Shown here: in pieces, positions 1 through 10,876 of the stretch
Position numbering within the stretch: the stretch's first letter is position 1
How the letters are laid out: every line of letters starts with the position of its first letter
Origin: Puccinia triticina
Lineage: Eukaryota; Basidiomycota; Pucciniomycetes; Pucciniales; Pucciniaceae
Reading direction: 5' to 3'
Assembly (NCBI RefSeq): GCF_026914185.1
Contig: NC_070573.1
Coordinates: forward strand, 4,519,501 to 4,583,500
DNA length: 64,000 nt
The notes under the pieces: generated by a model
What the model was told of the DNA's origin: nothing
Database searches by the model: none
Seen by the model: the letters and a program-made list of their open reading frames with translations, nothing else
Program-made: the position numbers and the translations under genes

Positions 1-659
1 TACCCCAGCAGATATGCCTGGTGCAAATACATACGTACCTCGCAGCTGAGTAACAGTTCAGAAAACAGAGACTATCAATTTAACAATGACCTATCTGGCC
101 CCATGAGTCGCTGAACCGTGAGAGGGTGCGTGAACCAATGATCCAAACCGTTTGACAGCTGTCAATCTCTACCAGCCAAAATGCTGGGACATGGCTGACT
201 AGCAATCACAAGCAACTGTTGATTCCAAGCCAAACCACCCCCAAAAAATATGAAACAATGCCTGAGAAGCAAGGCTACAAGCCGTTCTCCTCAGAACTTC
301 ATGGAAGGCAGTTGTTTTTGTTTGACAAGCTGTTTATTCCAAAAAAGAAGAAATTCATGTAAATTTCTCAAAGTGCTCAGGTGCCAATTATAAACGCTTA
401 TTGAAATTTTATTCAAAAAAAATTGAAATTCATTTGAAACTTTTTCTAGGGGGTTAATAAACCTACCCGGTTTTTCCGCGTTTGTACCCGGCTTTTGCGT
501 ACCCCCTTTTCCGCGCAGGTACCCGTTTTTTTTTTTCTACTCATTTCTACGCAACAAAAGTAATATCAAAATTTGTCTAAAATGATGAACAAAATTATCA
601 TGCAATCAGAATACTGAAAAACCCAATTTTAATTAATTAATTATTTTTTGCATACCCCT
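1..659. other. AT-rich stretch without a gene
   Basis: I see no open reading frame, RNA gene or clear repeat here. The sequence becomes AT-rich after about 350 and contains short C/T runs near 480-530. It leads into the tandem repeat that flanks the Ty3 element. Confidence 0.5.
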
Positions 660-841
660 TTTTCTGGGGTATATACTTAGGGAATAACTTTTTTGTTACA
701 TGCCCCAGCCACACAAGAATTTCAGGGCACTTATAATTTTGAATATTCTAGATTCCCTGAAATTTTTAGGATTTTCAGGGAGTGCGCGGTGGGCTTAGTA
801 GGAAAATTCCCGCTAACTGAATAACTTTTTTGTTACATTTC
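660..841. repeat. Degenerate ~150-bp tandem repeat, left part
   Basis: The motif TTTTTTGTTACAT recurs at about 689, 829 and 15346. Each copy is followed by a CCTGAAATTTTYAG block and a GTGYGCRG block. Removing the Ty3 insertion (842-15197) brings the copies into register with a period of roughly 140-155 bp. The bases just before the element (837-841, ATTTC) resemble those just after it (GTTTC), which fits a 5-bp target duplication with one mismatch. Confidence 0.55.
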
Positions 842-978
842 TGTTATGAGCCAAACCCATGCGCCGTAGCCTGCTCCATGGACATGTCACTTATTGTACT
901 ACATGTCACAGCTCCCTACCATAAGGGGGAGCGGGAGGAGAGACCTCAAACTCTCCTCATCTAGCAATCTATTAAATA
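842..978 (+). repeat. Ty3 5' LTR, left piece
   Basis: This matches the 3' LTR (14999 onward) almost base for base and stops at the TA dinucleotide (977-978) where the Tc1/mariner element entered. The LTR resumes at 8815. Positions 959-968 (ATCTAGCAAT) are the presumed self-primer. Confidence 0.9.
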
Positions 979-1389
979 TTGTGTTTCCCGAAATTCTTGG
1001 ACATTTCACTCATCTATTCCTCTCCGGGATTCCATATTTTTTTTTCCCCCTGGGTTTTTTCCTTTGGGTTTTGTCTGCAGAGTGCCGTGCGACATTAATT
1101 TACGCATTGCTTTTTTTCATGCCACTTTTTCTATGCGTCGGACTCTCAATGCATAGCTCCGAGCTGCTCTGAGCTCGCCAGAGCCTATCCTCTGAACCTT
1201 ATTTTTTTTCCTCCCGAGCACTGTCAACCATATTGCCTCCCCTCCCCAGCCCCCCCATCATACACCCAATCTACCGGAACCGATGGCATCCCTTCAGCCC
1301 ATCCTTTATTGGTCCAACTGGTCACCGTCCGATCTCTCCAGACAAAGCCAACCTCGAATCCATACTCGCTGGTCACCGTCCTCTCTTCT

Positions 1390-1640
1390 GCTGGTCGGCT
1401 GTTTTTTCTGTTATTGGTCTGGTGTTTCCTCTGTTATTGGTCTGCTGTTTTCTCTGTTATCAGTCTTTTTTTTGCTCTGTTATCGGTCTCTGTCTCTGTT
1501 AACGGTCTTTCTGTTATCAGTCTCAGTCTCTGTTATTGTTTGGTCTGTTATTTTTCTCTGTCTCTGTTATCGGTCTCTCAGTTATCGGTCTGCTGTTTAG
1601 TGTGTTGTTGGTCTGTGTCTCTTGACCTTGTATTAATACT
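1390..1640 (+). repeat. Pyrimidine-rich degenerate repeat
   Basis: Variants of CTGTTATCGGTCTCTGT repeat irregularly. Open frames of 90-175 codons in this area encode only Leu/Ser/Val/Cys-rich low-complexity peptide and are probably by-products of the repeat, not genes. Confidence 0.55.
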
Positions 1641-2324
1641 CGGGCTGATTTCCATCTCTTCATCTTTTTTGTTGGTCTGCTGTCTTTTTCCCTGCTTTCC
1701 CTTTCATTCTCGGCTGTGCCGAACCAAGCTTTCCCTTTCATTCTTGGCTGTGCTGAACCAAGCAGCTCACTGCTTCTCCTTTGTCAATTTTTCCTTATAT
1801 GCCCTAAAAACCCCCGGAATCAATACTTGTGCCTGACTGTGAAGTAAGAATACACAAGAAGTCATTTACTCTGACCTTGGAGGTCCTGATACTCTATCTG
1901 AGTGCCAAAGTCGTGAAACTCAAGCCGGAAAGGCTCCGAGTTTGAGAAACAAGGCAGATGGCCGATTCCCATGTCTTTCATGGAGCCGGAAGGCCTCTGA
2001 GTACAAGAAATCAAACAAGGCAGATGACCAGATCAAGGTTTTGTTAATTCCGACGGTCTCTAAGCAAAAGAGACGACACAAATGATCATTTCAGTCAATT
2101 GAAACAGTCTCAGCTCAAGAGACAAGCTCAATTCAATCCGTGTGCATAGCAAGTTCAATGTGTATATCATTCAAGCACAAGAATCAGAGAGATAACAAGA
2201 GGGGTTTTTGGTGGTTCATGTACGGAAATAGATTGGTTCAGGAGACACAGACAGGGCACATAGTCAGATCAAAACAACAAATTTGATGAGCTACTCAATG
2301 CTAGTTTTTTTTATTGCTGGGGAT

Positions 2325-2911
2325 TGGGCAGTCGTAGCCAGTGTGGCGGTAGAGCTCTCGGCACAAGGCGGAATAACATTATGAGTGGTTTGACAAATCA
2401 CCCAAGTCGGATCGGTGGCATTGACAAGGGCTTGAGTGCGACGGAGGTTACTCTTGACTTGAGAGAAACAGACCTAAGCAGACTTCGATCGGATTCAATT
2501 CCGGACAGTACGGGGGGAGATAAACGAGTTTGACACCTGCCTGACGGCAGAGTCTGGCAACCCTCGGTCGTCGATGAATCGTGGCATTGTCCATGACCAA
2601 AATGGACTTGACAGCGGGGTAAGGGTTCATGCGAGGTAACTAAGAGAAAAACTAGATATCAATTGACTTCAAATGCTAGTGACAGTGGTTCAAAGCGAAG
2701 CTCACCAATTTCCACTTCAAAAAGTGTTCAAAATCACAGGCTTTAAAGGTGTGTTCTGCCACGCTCAACGCCAAAACTCCGTCCTAGCTGATTGCCGGAA
2801 TCAAGCTGTAGTGTGGTGGATTTGCGTCGAGCTGGTAACAAGAAGCCTGAGTACCTCGTCGGGACCAGGAAAAGCTTTGGAGCAAGTCGCGAGAGCAAAT
2901 TGCTGACTCAT
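2325..2911 (-). pseudogene. Tc1/mariner-type DDE transposase remnant
   Basis: The minus strand encodes the C-terminal DDE_3 catalytic domain. The first catalytic Asp is in DES at about 2909, the second in VMDNATIH (about 2600) and the Glu in NPIE (about 2490). I place an intron at 2705-2640 (GTGAGC..TAG), which joins FLKWKL to LPRMNPYPAV. An earlier acceptor (TCTAG) precedes the DES exon. The gene is broken by a TAG in the first exon and by frame changes after NPIEVC; the distal peptides ending CRELYRHTGYDC are in other frames. The start and N-terminal DNA-binding part were not located, and the LINE lies immediately upstream. It presumably belonged to the element at 979-8814. Confidence 0.75.
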
Positions 2912-3480
2912 CTAGAAGAAAAAGCAGTCCAGTCAGAACAACTGCAAAAATTTATTGTAGTTGAGCAACACTGACCAGTAAAGACAAGAAACTCGGCAGG
3001 CACATTCTCCATGGTCGCTATCCATTGAAATTTCGCAGATTGAAGGCTCGTATGTTCGGAACACCATGATGAGGGCTAGGCGATAAATTGGGGTAATCAA
3101 AAACTGGAGGGGCCGGTGGGGAGGGAACGGTTCTGCCGCCGATAGCGGGAAAGGAATCGGAGTCCGAGGGGGTGGGAGAGGTGGGAGATATCGGCTCATG
3201 TGGTCACATCGTGCGATCTTCTGGTAGTGTGGGAGACAACTAGGCTGGGATACTTGGCGGGCAGAAACACTCTTTTTTTTTTTTTTTTTTTTTTTTAAAA
3301 GTGAAATTTGGCCGATGGCATTGCTCACTATGAATCTTAGAAACAACAAGATAAGGAAATACAAATCTTTAAAATCTACCACACAAAGCACGGAGCGTAA
3401 AGTGAACTCAAGTCAAGATTTGAGGATATAACAATGTTAAGATGAAGCAAAAGGAAGAGGAAAAAAAAGGGAAAAGGGGG

Positions 3481-6400
3481 TTATCGGAGGGGAAGTTGTT
3501 CCGGGAAACGGTTTGAGTCACGCAGGAAGACTGCTAAAGCCATCTCGGCTTTCCGAATGTTGAGGATTTTGTCGAGCCTCTCCGATCTGAACCGAATTTT
3601 CAAATGCCGCAATTGTTTCCGGAGAATCGCCCGCTGACTCTTGACTTTCGGACAAAAATTCATCAAATGGAAAACCGTCTCCTTTGCCCCACAATTGGGA
3701 CAAAGAGGATCGAAGGCCCTACAAATGCGGAAGAGATGCTTTTTCAGTGCACAATGACCTGAATCTAGTTGGTTTATCAAGGTGCTATAACCAATAGGCA
3801 AATCTGAGGGCTTTGGTTTTCTTGAGGCTATGCCTTCCACCATCCTGTGAAAGACCTTCTTGTAGTTGCTTTTGATTTCCAAGGCCTGCGTTGAGGGGGA
3901 CTCCAATGCATCTTTGGCCAATTGATCTGCCAACTCATTGCCTACGATGTCCCTGTGACCCGGACACCATACAAGTGATACCGTTAAACTAGACGGCAGG
4001 TCTGCGAAGGCATCATCAATCTGCATGAATAGCCACTGCCCTGGCTTCGGAGTAGCTGGATATTTGGTTCTTAGAATGACACCTTGATTGTCAACAAAGA
4101 TCAGTAGCCGTCGATGTTGCGAGTCCCTGCATATCTCCTTGGCCAGTCTGACGGCAGCCAGAACCCCCGCCGCTTCGCTTTCATGGTTTGACAAGATCGC
4201 CTTCTTCCCTAGGGAATAAGCGCTGAAGCTGTTCAGAGTCGGGCATATTGCCGCACCCGCTCCTCCCTTCTCCGGGTGGAAGGACCCGTCGCTGAAAACC
4301 AGCAATGCCCTCGGATCAGACGAGTATGAGGAAATGAGGGACTTAACCGAGATTATCGCCTCCTCCTTTGACTGCCCCAGGTTATAATATCCAATGGCTC
4401 TTGATGGTCGAGGATTGAAATCAAAGGTCAGGTGAATCCGCTCCGGATCCGCCGCCAGGGCTTCATCCACCAGGTGTGCCGATAAGCCGGCTCTGGCCGC
4501 GTCTGGAAAACGAGTGCCTGAATCGGCTCTACTGGACAGAATAAAAGATCGGACAACGTTACTAGTCTTCACTGAGATTATTTTCCTGTAGAAAAATGAA
4601 AGACTGGTTTTGATGACTTCACCAAATAAAGATTGCGCCGCCGATCTTGACTGAATAAAATTGGACGAAGTCGACTTGAAAACCCCTAGTGTGAAAATCC
4701 CCACCAGGCGGTCAACCTTTCCAGCCAGGGATTCGACCTTTCCCTTGTTTGATTTTGTTGCCCCAAGAGCAGCGCCGTAAGTGATCCTAGGGAACAAGAC
4801 ACTCTTGATCAGTTTCAACCGTTCCGGCTCCTTGGTGCCCCACCAAGAGTTGCCGAAGATCCTTAGCTGGTTGATAGTTTTGTGGGCTTTTTCTTCCAAA
4901 GTCCTGAAATTCTTGTTGAACAGGAGCTTCCGGTCCAGCCAGACACCCAGCCACTTGACTTCTGTCATTGGCTTGAGGCATTGAGCCCCGAAAGGGAAGT
5001 CCCCCTTGGGTACCTTGCCCTTGGACAGCCAGAGAAACTGTGCTTTGGCTTGATCAAAAATTGCCCTGTGGGAATCACCCCAGCGGAGCGATCTCTGACC
5101 TTCCTCAATCAGCAGCTCTCTGGCTGTCTCCGTCGAGTCCGCCGCGACCAAATGGACCACATCGTCCACATATCCTATCAAAACCAAATCTAGTGACGTG
5201 CAAAAATCCTTATTCAGCAACGAGTTGTTGTATAAGATGTATAGGATTACAGATAAGGGAGAGCCTTGGGGGAGTCCAATCTTGACGGGGAATGCCTCCG
5301 AGGTAAAATCATCCAGTCTTATCGTAGTCGACCTGTCCTTTAAAAAATTGGCAATGGTCAATACCAGGTACGTCGGGCACTTTAGCCAAAACAGATAATA
5401 TATGAGCCTATCAGGGTGTACTGAAGGGTATGCCGACTTCACGTCTAGGAACAACGCAGCCACGACCTTCCCCTCTCTCCATTTTGACTTGACCCAATGT
5501 TCAAACGCAAAGAGCCCGTCTTCCGTCCGCCAAAGTGGCCGCCCGCAAGTACTCCTGCCTCTTTGGCCCACGCCGTGAGACGCCTGGCGAGTATGAGCTC
5601 GAACAGTTTACTCATGGTGCTGAGTAATGCAATGGGGCGATAAGCCCCCGGGTTGGTGTAATTGGGCTTTCCGTGTTTCCGGATTATCGCCGTAACTGTG
5701 ATCTTCCAGGAAGCCGGAAATTTGTTGCTTGTTAGAATGTTGTTATACAACTTTGATAAGTTTTCCTCTAACGGCACGGAAAAGGACTTAAGAAGTTTGT
5801 TTTCAATCCCGTCTATACCCGGGGCTTTTTTTGGGCGGATTCTCTGAATAGCCGAAGCGACTTCCTCCTTGGTTATGGGGGGGTAGCTGCCGAACCTGCA
5901 AGATAGATCCAGATTTATATCCGACAGATCAATTGGAGCATCTGTCACTGAAGTTCCTTTGAAGAGTAACTCAGCCTGTTTATGCTTGTTGTGCACGATC
6001 ACGCCACCGTCGCCCTTCAGAGGCAGGACCTCCCCACCCGTTGATTTCGACAAAAAACGAAGGACCCTATAGAGATCACCCTCTTCCGGGTTCTCCAAGA
6101 GTCGCCTCCATTTCTGTTGCTTCAAAGTCCTAACAAGCAAAAGGAAATAATCATTCCACTGCTTATAACACTCGCAGGCTTCGGGGGACTTGGCCAAAAT
6201 CATCCACTTTCGCGCTTGGTTGCGGGTCCGAAGAACCGGGTCCAGTGTCTCGCGGCACCACCAAACCTTAGCCTTAGCCTTGTTTGACTGAACCTTGCGG
6301 CTGAGATGTTCCTGAGCCTGCTTCAGACAGGTCGTCAGTTTCTCGACGTGCGCGTCCGGGTCCTCTGAAGTCTGAGCAGTAATGGAAGATAACTTAGCAG

Positions 6401-7355
6401 TGACAGAGTTGATTTTCTGAGCATCGAGATCCGACCATTTTGGGAGTCTCCAGTGGTAGGAGGGGGGTGGCCGCTTCATCGCTAGCTGGATCTGAATCGC
6501 CTGATGATCCAATCCAAAGTTTTCACTTGAGACCACTGTCGAAGCAACCAGTTTGGAACCTAGAAAATTAGCCCAGATCAGGTCAATTGTGAATCCCTTC
6601 CCTTTGGATGAAAAGAAAGTGGGAATGTGTCTTGGCGATGCAAGACGAAAACCAAAATGAGAAAGTGAACTTAACAGGTCTCGGGCCTCTGGCTTGACTT
6701 TCCGAACTCCTGAAGGGTTCCAATGCCGATGGTGCAAATTGGCATCCATCGCGATAATCATCGCCTGTTGTCGAGAATAGAATCGCGTCAGCCAGTTCTT
6801 CAATTCGGGGATTGCGGAAAAGGAGGATGGAGGGTTATAGATGTTCAGGAGCCGAAAGACCTTCCCCAAGGGATGTCTCACTTCCACCCCGACAAAAGTC
6901 TGGGAACCCCCCTCAAGTAACCTTATTGACTCCGAGGGGATCAACCGCTGTATATATATGACAGTCTTATGTCTTTCATTCCAACATCTGGGCACATGCT
7001 CATAAGCAACATATGAGTGCCAAGCTGCATTTTGAGGCGGGCAGAGATCAATTGAGTTGATCCAAGGTTCCTGAAGCAATAAAATATCAAAAGAAAGAGA
7101 TGAATTCAAAAGACTTAGCGTTACGGGTTGTGAGACGTGACAATTCAGATTGAGCAGAGAGAAGGCGTCGGGATTGAGGTTTTGAGAAGGGGAAGAAGCG
7201 TTGAGGTCATGACGAAGTGCATCGGCGGAGGCGATGTGAGAAGGAGGATCTGGCAAGGGGACTTGAGAGGGGTGCTGCGGTTGGTGTTGAGTGTAGTCGC
7301 GGGTTACGTTGGTTGTATATATCATTGAGAGGGTAGGGGTTTTTTGTCGAACCAT
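3481..7355 (-). pseudogene. LINE ORF2: endonuclease, reverse transcriptase, RNase H (frameshifted)
   Basis: The polyprotein nicks the target and copies the LINE RNA. Endonuclease motifs are LQEPW, MDANLHHRHW, TIDLIWAN and LDHQAI. The RT fingers start at KKAPGIDG and the catalytic box is GYVDDV, preceded by GLPQGSPLS. RNase H follows with VFSDGSF, ESEAAGVLAA, VDNQG and WCPGHRDIVGNELAD. A terminal CPNCG..HLMNFCP forms a zf-RVT finger. The upstream frame (to 5445) and the downstream frame (from 5571) overlap, and the reading frame shifts once near 5515-5540, in the RT palm after FGGRK. Otherwise the ORF is open, so this is a young copy. The ATG at 7355 lies 9 bp after the ORF1 stop, suggesting reinitiation. 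Confidence 0.9.
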
Positions 7356-7363
7356 CCCTTCTT

Positions 7364-8773
7364 TTAGGGACAAGTTAAGCTGAAGGGGGTATGGTCAACG
7401 CCGGTGACGCCAACTGTCTTGTTCTTGAGGCCAGCAGTGCAAAGCACACAGGTCTTGACTCCTCCGATACCGTTGGGGCACTCATTTGTTGGGTGTTTGC
7501 CCGCGCATTTTGCGCAGCGGGCATCTTCTCGGCACCACTTGCCAAAGTGTCCCATTCGCAAGCACTTAAAGCACTGAGGGGGTCGGGGCTTGAAGCGTTC
7601 AGTTCGGTGGAAATTGAAATTCAAAAAGATTCCCGACTGCTTAACGCGGCGCGCCAAATCCTTGTTGACGAACAATAGGACGATAGATCCTGCCTTCTTG
7701 GCCAAAGGTTCATTGGAACCCATCCATCGAACGCGCGACAGGTCCGACGCTTGGAAACTGTTCTCGGAGGTGAGCAAGCTCAGATTGGCCGGGTTACTGA
7801 TGTTGAAAGATTTAGGGACACCGTGCGCCATCACAGAGTATGTGCTCGGGGTGGCCTCTAAATCCGAGTGAACTTCCTTTGACCACATGTGTTTGTTGGT
7901 CATCAACCACTTCTGATGGGCTTGGTTACTGGTGTAGAACGATACATCCCCCGACGGCAGCATGCTGGCGCCGCGGATGGCCACGTATTCTCCGTTGACT
8001 TTGGCATCAAGTTTGACTAGCGCCTCGTTGGCTCTCTGGACTAGGGCGCATTTGGGCACATCCTTGAGGGTGGTGTTCGCTGGATTTGAGTGTATGATCA
8101 CCCGTTTCGGCTTGAGCGAGGCAATGGTCTGGGCGGGTGGGGGACGCGTGTTTGGCGCGTGTATTGAACCAGTAAGGCCTGCGGCGGTCGCAGACGCGAA
8201 GGATTTGACCGCAGGTGCCGCCGGCTTGGGACCAGTTTTGAAGAGCTTTTCGAACTCGGCCATCTTCTTCATGATAGGGTCGATCTTGGCATCAAACTTG
8301 GCATTGACCTTGGCGTTGAGCTGGTCAACGGTGGACTCCAATTGTTGGATCAATCGCCCGTTATTCTCCGAGAGTTCCAGCACCAAGTCCACGAGTCTGG
8401 CCTCGAGCGTGACCGAGCCGTTTTCGTCGCGTACACCAAACGTCTTGGTGAGCAAGATGTGAAGACTAGACGCGGGGGGTTTGTTGATCGGGCGGGGAGG
8501 GAGATGGGCCTCCAAATCTTCCATCATGTCCGAATGGTCCGCGAGAGGCGCGCCGGACAATCGAATGGGGTCGGGGGGGCGGTGGGTGGGAAGCATAAGC
8601 TGCCCGAGGGGATGTGGGGGGGGGGGGGGAAAGAACTTTTCTGATTTGAGTAGGGGGTTGGTGGGTTTTTGAGGTGTCGACGCGTGTGGTGGGGTTTTTT
8701 GTGGTTCGCGGCAGAAAAGTGATGCCCACTCGGACAGGACAAAACCCTGGCGGCTCATGTCAGTTAAATCCAT
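7364..8773 (-). CDS. LINE ORF1: zinc-knuckle RNA-binding protein
   Basis: About 469 residues. The start chosen is the ATG of MDLTDMSRQG at 8773, because the open frame upstream runs into Tc1 and LTR sequence. A proline-rich N-terminal part precedes a likely coiled coil (VDQLNAKVNAKFDAKIDPI). The C-terminal third has a CCHC knuckle, CFKCLRMGHFGKWC, followed by a second Cys-rich knuckle, CAKCAGKHPTNEC, and a short CVLC segment. In the family this protein coats the LINE RNA. The frame is intact. A run of C in the minus strand at about 8618-8630 could cause assembly or replication slippage. Confidence 0.85.
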   Translation of the reverse strand: MDLTDMSRQGFVLSEWASLFCREPQKTPPHASTPQKPTNPLLKSEKFFPPPPPHPLGQLMLPTHRPPDPIRLSGAPLADHSDMMEDLEAHLPPRPINKPPASSLHILLTKTFGVRDENGSVTLEARLVDLVLELSENNGRLIQQLESTVDQLNAKVNAKFDAKIDPIMKKMAEFEKLFKTGPKPAAPAVKSFASATAAGLTGSIHAPNTRPPPAQTIASLKPKRVIIHSNPANTTLKDVPKCALVQRANEALVKLDAKVNGEYVAIRGASMLPSGDVSFYTSNQAHQKWLMTNKHMWSKEVHSDLEATPSTYSVMAHGVPKSFNISNPANLSLLTSENSFQASDLSRVRWMGSNEPLAKKAGSIVLLFVNKDLARRVKQSGIFLNFNFHRTERFKPRPPQCFKCLRMGHFGKWCREDARCAKCAGKHPTNECPNGIGGVKTCVLCTAGLKNKTVGVTGVDHTPFSLTCP

Positions 8774-8814
8774 ACTTGAGCTCGCAATGCGTCCAAGATT
8801 AACGGGAAAGACAA

Positions 8815-8878
8815 TAGCTAGAACACCAGAACCAGAAGATCCAAAGAGCCTCCACACCCCGACAGACCGAGTCTTACA
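8815..8878 (+). repeat. Ty3 5' LTR, right piece
   Basis: This resumes the LTR interrupted at 978. It differs from the 3' LTR (15134-15197) at about four positions in 64 and ends CTTACA. Confidence 0.88.
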
Positions 8879-8879
8879 T

Positions 8880-8889
8880 ATTGCTAGAT
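8880..8889 (+). promoter_or_regulatory. Candidate self-primer binding site of the Ty3 element
   Basis: ATTGCTAGAT starts one base after the 5' LTR and is the exact reverse complement of LTR positions 959-968 (ATCTAGCAAT). In Tf1/sushi elements the first bases of the transcript fold back to prime minus-strand synthesis at just this place, and the chromodomain of this element fits that group. No tRNA-type TGG site is present. Confidence 0.65.
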
Positions 8890-9020
8890 CCTAATACGGG
8901 GAACGAGGCCGATCGCAGAACAAACAACCAACCCAGAAAGAACACCCCGAACCGAATCCAGAACAGACCAATATCAGACCCGACCAGAACAGAAGCGAAA
9001 CCCAAACTGAACAACCAAGA

Positions 9021-10052
9021 ATGGCCAACCACCAACAGCAACCAGCACCCAACGCCGTGGCGGCATTAACCGAACAAGTAAGCGAGCTCATGGCAGTCAT
9101 CGAAGCAGAACGTGCCCTCCGTCAACGGGCCGAGGCCGACCTAGCAGTAGCCCAAGCAGGCGTGGTCCCTCGCGCCGTAGTGCCCATCGTTCTGGAGCAA
9201 CCACCAAACCAACCAGGGATCCCACCAGACATCCCAATGAAAGGGCCGAAGATCGGACTCCCCGACAAGTACGACGGTACGAGAGGTGCGAAAGCCAAGG
9301 TGTACGTGACACAGATTGGCCTTTATGTCATCTCAAACCCTTGGCTGTTTCCGGACGACCGAAGCAGAGTGATTTTCTCAATCTCGTACCTGACTGGCCG
9401 TGCTAGCGAGTGGGCCCAACCATACACAACCAAGCTATTCGCCGGCCAACCAGTCACCTACATGGAGTTCTGCACTGCGTTCCAGATGATGTTCTACGAC
9501 ACCGAACGGAAATCCCCGGCCGAAAAAGCTCTTCAACAATTGAAGCAGACCAAGTCGGTGGCTCATTACACCCACCAGTTCAACCAACACACATCCAACT
9601 CGGGATGGGAGACCACAACCCTTATGAGCCAATACCATCAAGGGCTCAAAAAAGACATTCGACTAGCGCTTTTCCTGGCTCAGGTTCAATTCACTGCTCT
9701 CACCAACCTCTGCAACCTGGCGCTCAAAATTGACAACGAAATCAACGGCAACGACCCGTGCGCCAAGGATCATAACCCCCCCACGGACCCGAATGCCATG
9801 GACATCTCCGCGATGCGAGGACCGCTATCCAGCACGGACAAGGCCGAGATGATGAGGGCGGGATTATGTTTCTACTGCGGCGAGAAAGGACACGTGGCGA
9901 GGGGTTGTCCAAAGAAGGGGAAGGGGAAGGGCAAGGCGGCGGCACGTATAGCGGAATTGGAAGGAGAGGTTCTACGCTTGACACCAGACACGGGGATGAG
10001 TAAGAGCGCGGGGAGGGCGACGGAGTCAAAAAATGGCGATGATCGGGAGTGA
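9021..10052 (+). CDS. gag: Ty3 Gag
   Basis: The 343-residue capsid/nucleocapsid protein packages the element RNA into particles. A predicted coiled N-terminus (LTEQVSELMAVIEAERALRQ) is followed by the retrotransposon gag core (SYLTGRASEWAQPYTTKL to about residue 230) and a CCHC knuckle CFYCGEKGHVARGCP near residue 283, then a basic tail. The stop at 10050-10052 overlaps the start of the open protease frame, which is in another frame and lacks an ATG; a frameshift or a separate event must join them. The ORF is uninterrupted. Confidence 0.88.
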   Translation: MANHQQQPAPNAVAALTEQVSELMAVIEAERALRQRAEADLAVAQAGVVPRAVVPIVLEQPPNQPGIPPDIPMKGPKIGLPDKYDGTRGAKAKVYVTQIGLYVISNPWLFPDDRSRVIFSISYLTGRASEWAQPYTTKLFAGQPVTYMEFCTAFQMMFYDTERKSPAEKALQQLKQTKSVAHYTHQFNQHTSNSGWETTTLMSQYHQGLKKDIRLALFLAQVQFTALTNLCNLALKIDNEINGNDPCAKDHNPPTDPNAMDISAMRGPLSSTDKAEMMRAGLCFYCGEKGHVARGCPKKGKGKGKAAARIAELEGEVLRLTPDTGMSKSAGRATESKNGDDRE

Positions 10053-10876
10053 CGGTTGTGCCTCCCCCGAGCAGTAGGGATACTGTAGTAGCGAAAGTTG
10101 GATCTTGTAACATCGCCAGCACCAATGAAATTGATCCGCGGCTGTTTGCCAGCCTTTCTTTCACTACTTTACAGAATCCCCGAGCGACAACCACCCTCCG
10201 TGCCACTTTTCTCATAGACTCTGGAGCCACGCATGACGTGCTCAGTGAGCAGTTCGTCGCCAAGGAGAGCCTAAGTCCGGTCCCTTCTGTGACCAAGAGG
10301 AGGATATCCGGCTTTGATGGCTCCACAAGCCATTCATCTAGCAAGATTTCACTTTTACTCAACTCCGACTCCAACCCTTCCACATTCATCATCACAAAAC
10401 TCAAAGACTTGTACGACGGGATATTGGGCATGCCCTGGATCCGGAGACACGGGCACCGTATAGACTGCCGAGGCCGACAACTGAAACCCAATAAGACACC
10501 GGTCGCCGCTGTTGATACAGTGTCGTCAGATCCGCCAACAACCTCGCAGGACGGGGAGGAGCCCGGTGCGAGGCAAGCGAGGACAATTGACGAGGGGGTG
10601 CCCGCTTTATGCGGGATAACGCCCCCGCGATGTGAGTCCAATACCTCTATTTCTACAACTGATTGGATGAGGACAACTGGCAAGCGGACACTTTTCCTAG
10701 AACCTGCACCACAGACCTCGGCGACACCCCATCCCACGCAACAACTGCGGAGCCGGGCCGACTCTCAGGCAGAAGACAGCAAGACGACCCTACAAGAAGC
10801 CATCGCGACCGCTCCGGCGGTTTCGTCTATGCCGACAAACACCTCCAGCGACAGGGAGGTCCGCAAGGCAGATTGA
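10049..10876 (+). CDS. Ty3 protease region of Pol
   Basis: The aspartic protease that matures Gag-Pol is recognised by FLIDSGATHDVLSEQF (catalytic DSG) and by ILGMPWIRRHGH downstream. The frame opens on GTG and lies in a different phase from gag, but in the same phase as the RT ORF at 11531. The last ~95 codons are not protease: they translate the first unit of the tandem repeat at 10586-11225, so the connection to RT is broken. Confidence 0.75.
   Translation: MTVVPPPSSRDTVVAKVGSCNIASTNEIDPRLFASLSFTTLQNPRATTTLRATFLIDSGATHDVLSEQFVAKESLSPVPSVTKRRISGFDGSTSHSSSKISLLLNSDSNPSTFIITKLKDLYDGILGMPWIRRHGHRIDCRGRQLKPNKTPVAAVDTVSSDPPTTSQDGEEPGARQARTIDEGVPALCGITPPRCESNTSISTTDWMRTTGKRTLFLEPAPQTSATPHPTQQLRSRADSQAEDSKTTLQEAIATAPAVSSMPTNTSSDREVRKAD

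Larger units (their letters stand above)
3271..8790 (-). mobile_element. LINE (Tad1-like non-LTR retrotransposon)
   Basis: Two ORFs on the minus strand encode a zinc-knuckle protein, then endonuclease, reverse transcriptase and RNase H. A T run of about 25 bases at 3271-3296 is the poly(A) tail read from the other strand, 185 bp past the ORF2 stop. The 5' end must lie between the ORF1 start at 8773 and the terminal repeat of the host Tc1 element (about 8791). RNase H in ORF2 and a zinc-knuckle ORF1 are the arrangement of fungal Tad-clade LINEs. I could not read a target duplication. Confidence 0.85.
979..8814. mobile_element. Tc1/mariner-type element inserted in the Ty3 LTR
   Basis: The left end (TTGTGTTTCCCG from 979) and the reverse complement of the right end (TTGTCTTTCCCG ending at 8814) are inverted repeats with about 20 of 24 positions alike. 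The flanking TA at 977-978 and 8815-8816 is a single TA in the intact 3' LTR, so a TA target was duplicated, as expected for this superfamily. A DDE transposase remnant lies inside at 2325-2911 on the minus strand. Most of the present length is a LINE that landed inside this element. Confidence 0.8.

Noticed and set aside
1309..1836. 175-codon ORF as a membrane protein
   Set aside because: It reflects a CTGTTATCGGTCTCTGT-type repeat; hydrophobicity follows from composition.
2933..3391. 152-codon minus ORF
   Set aside because: It runs through the LINE poly(A) tract (Lys run) and joins LINE tail to Tc1 sequence, so it is chimeric by chance.
8774..8857. Longer LINE ORF1 start at 8857
   Set aside because: That extension translates Tc1 terminal repeat and Ty3 LTR sequence; ATG 8773 is the first start within the LINE.
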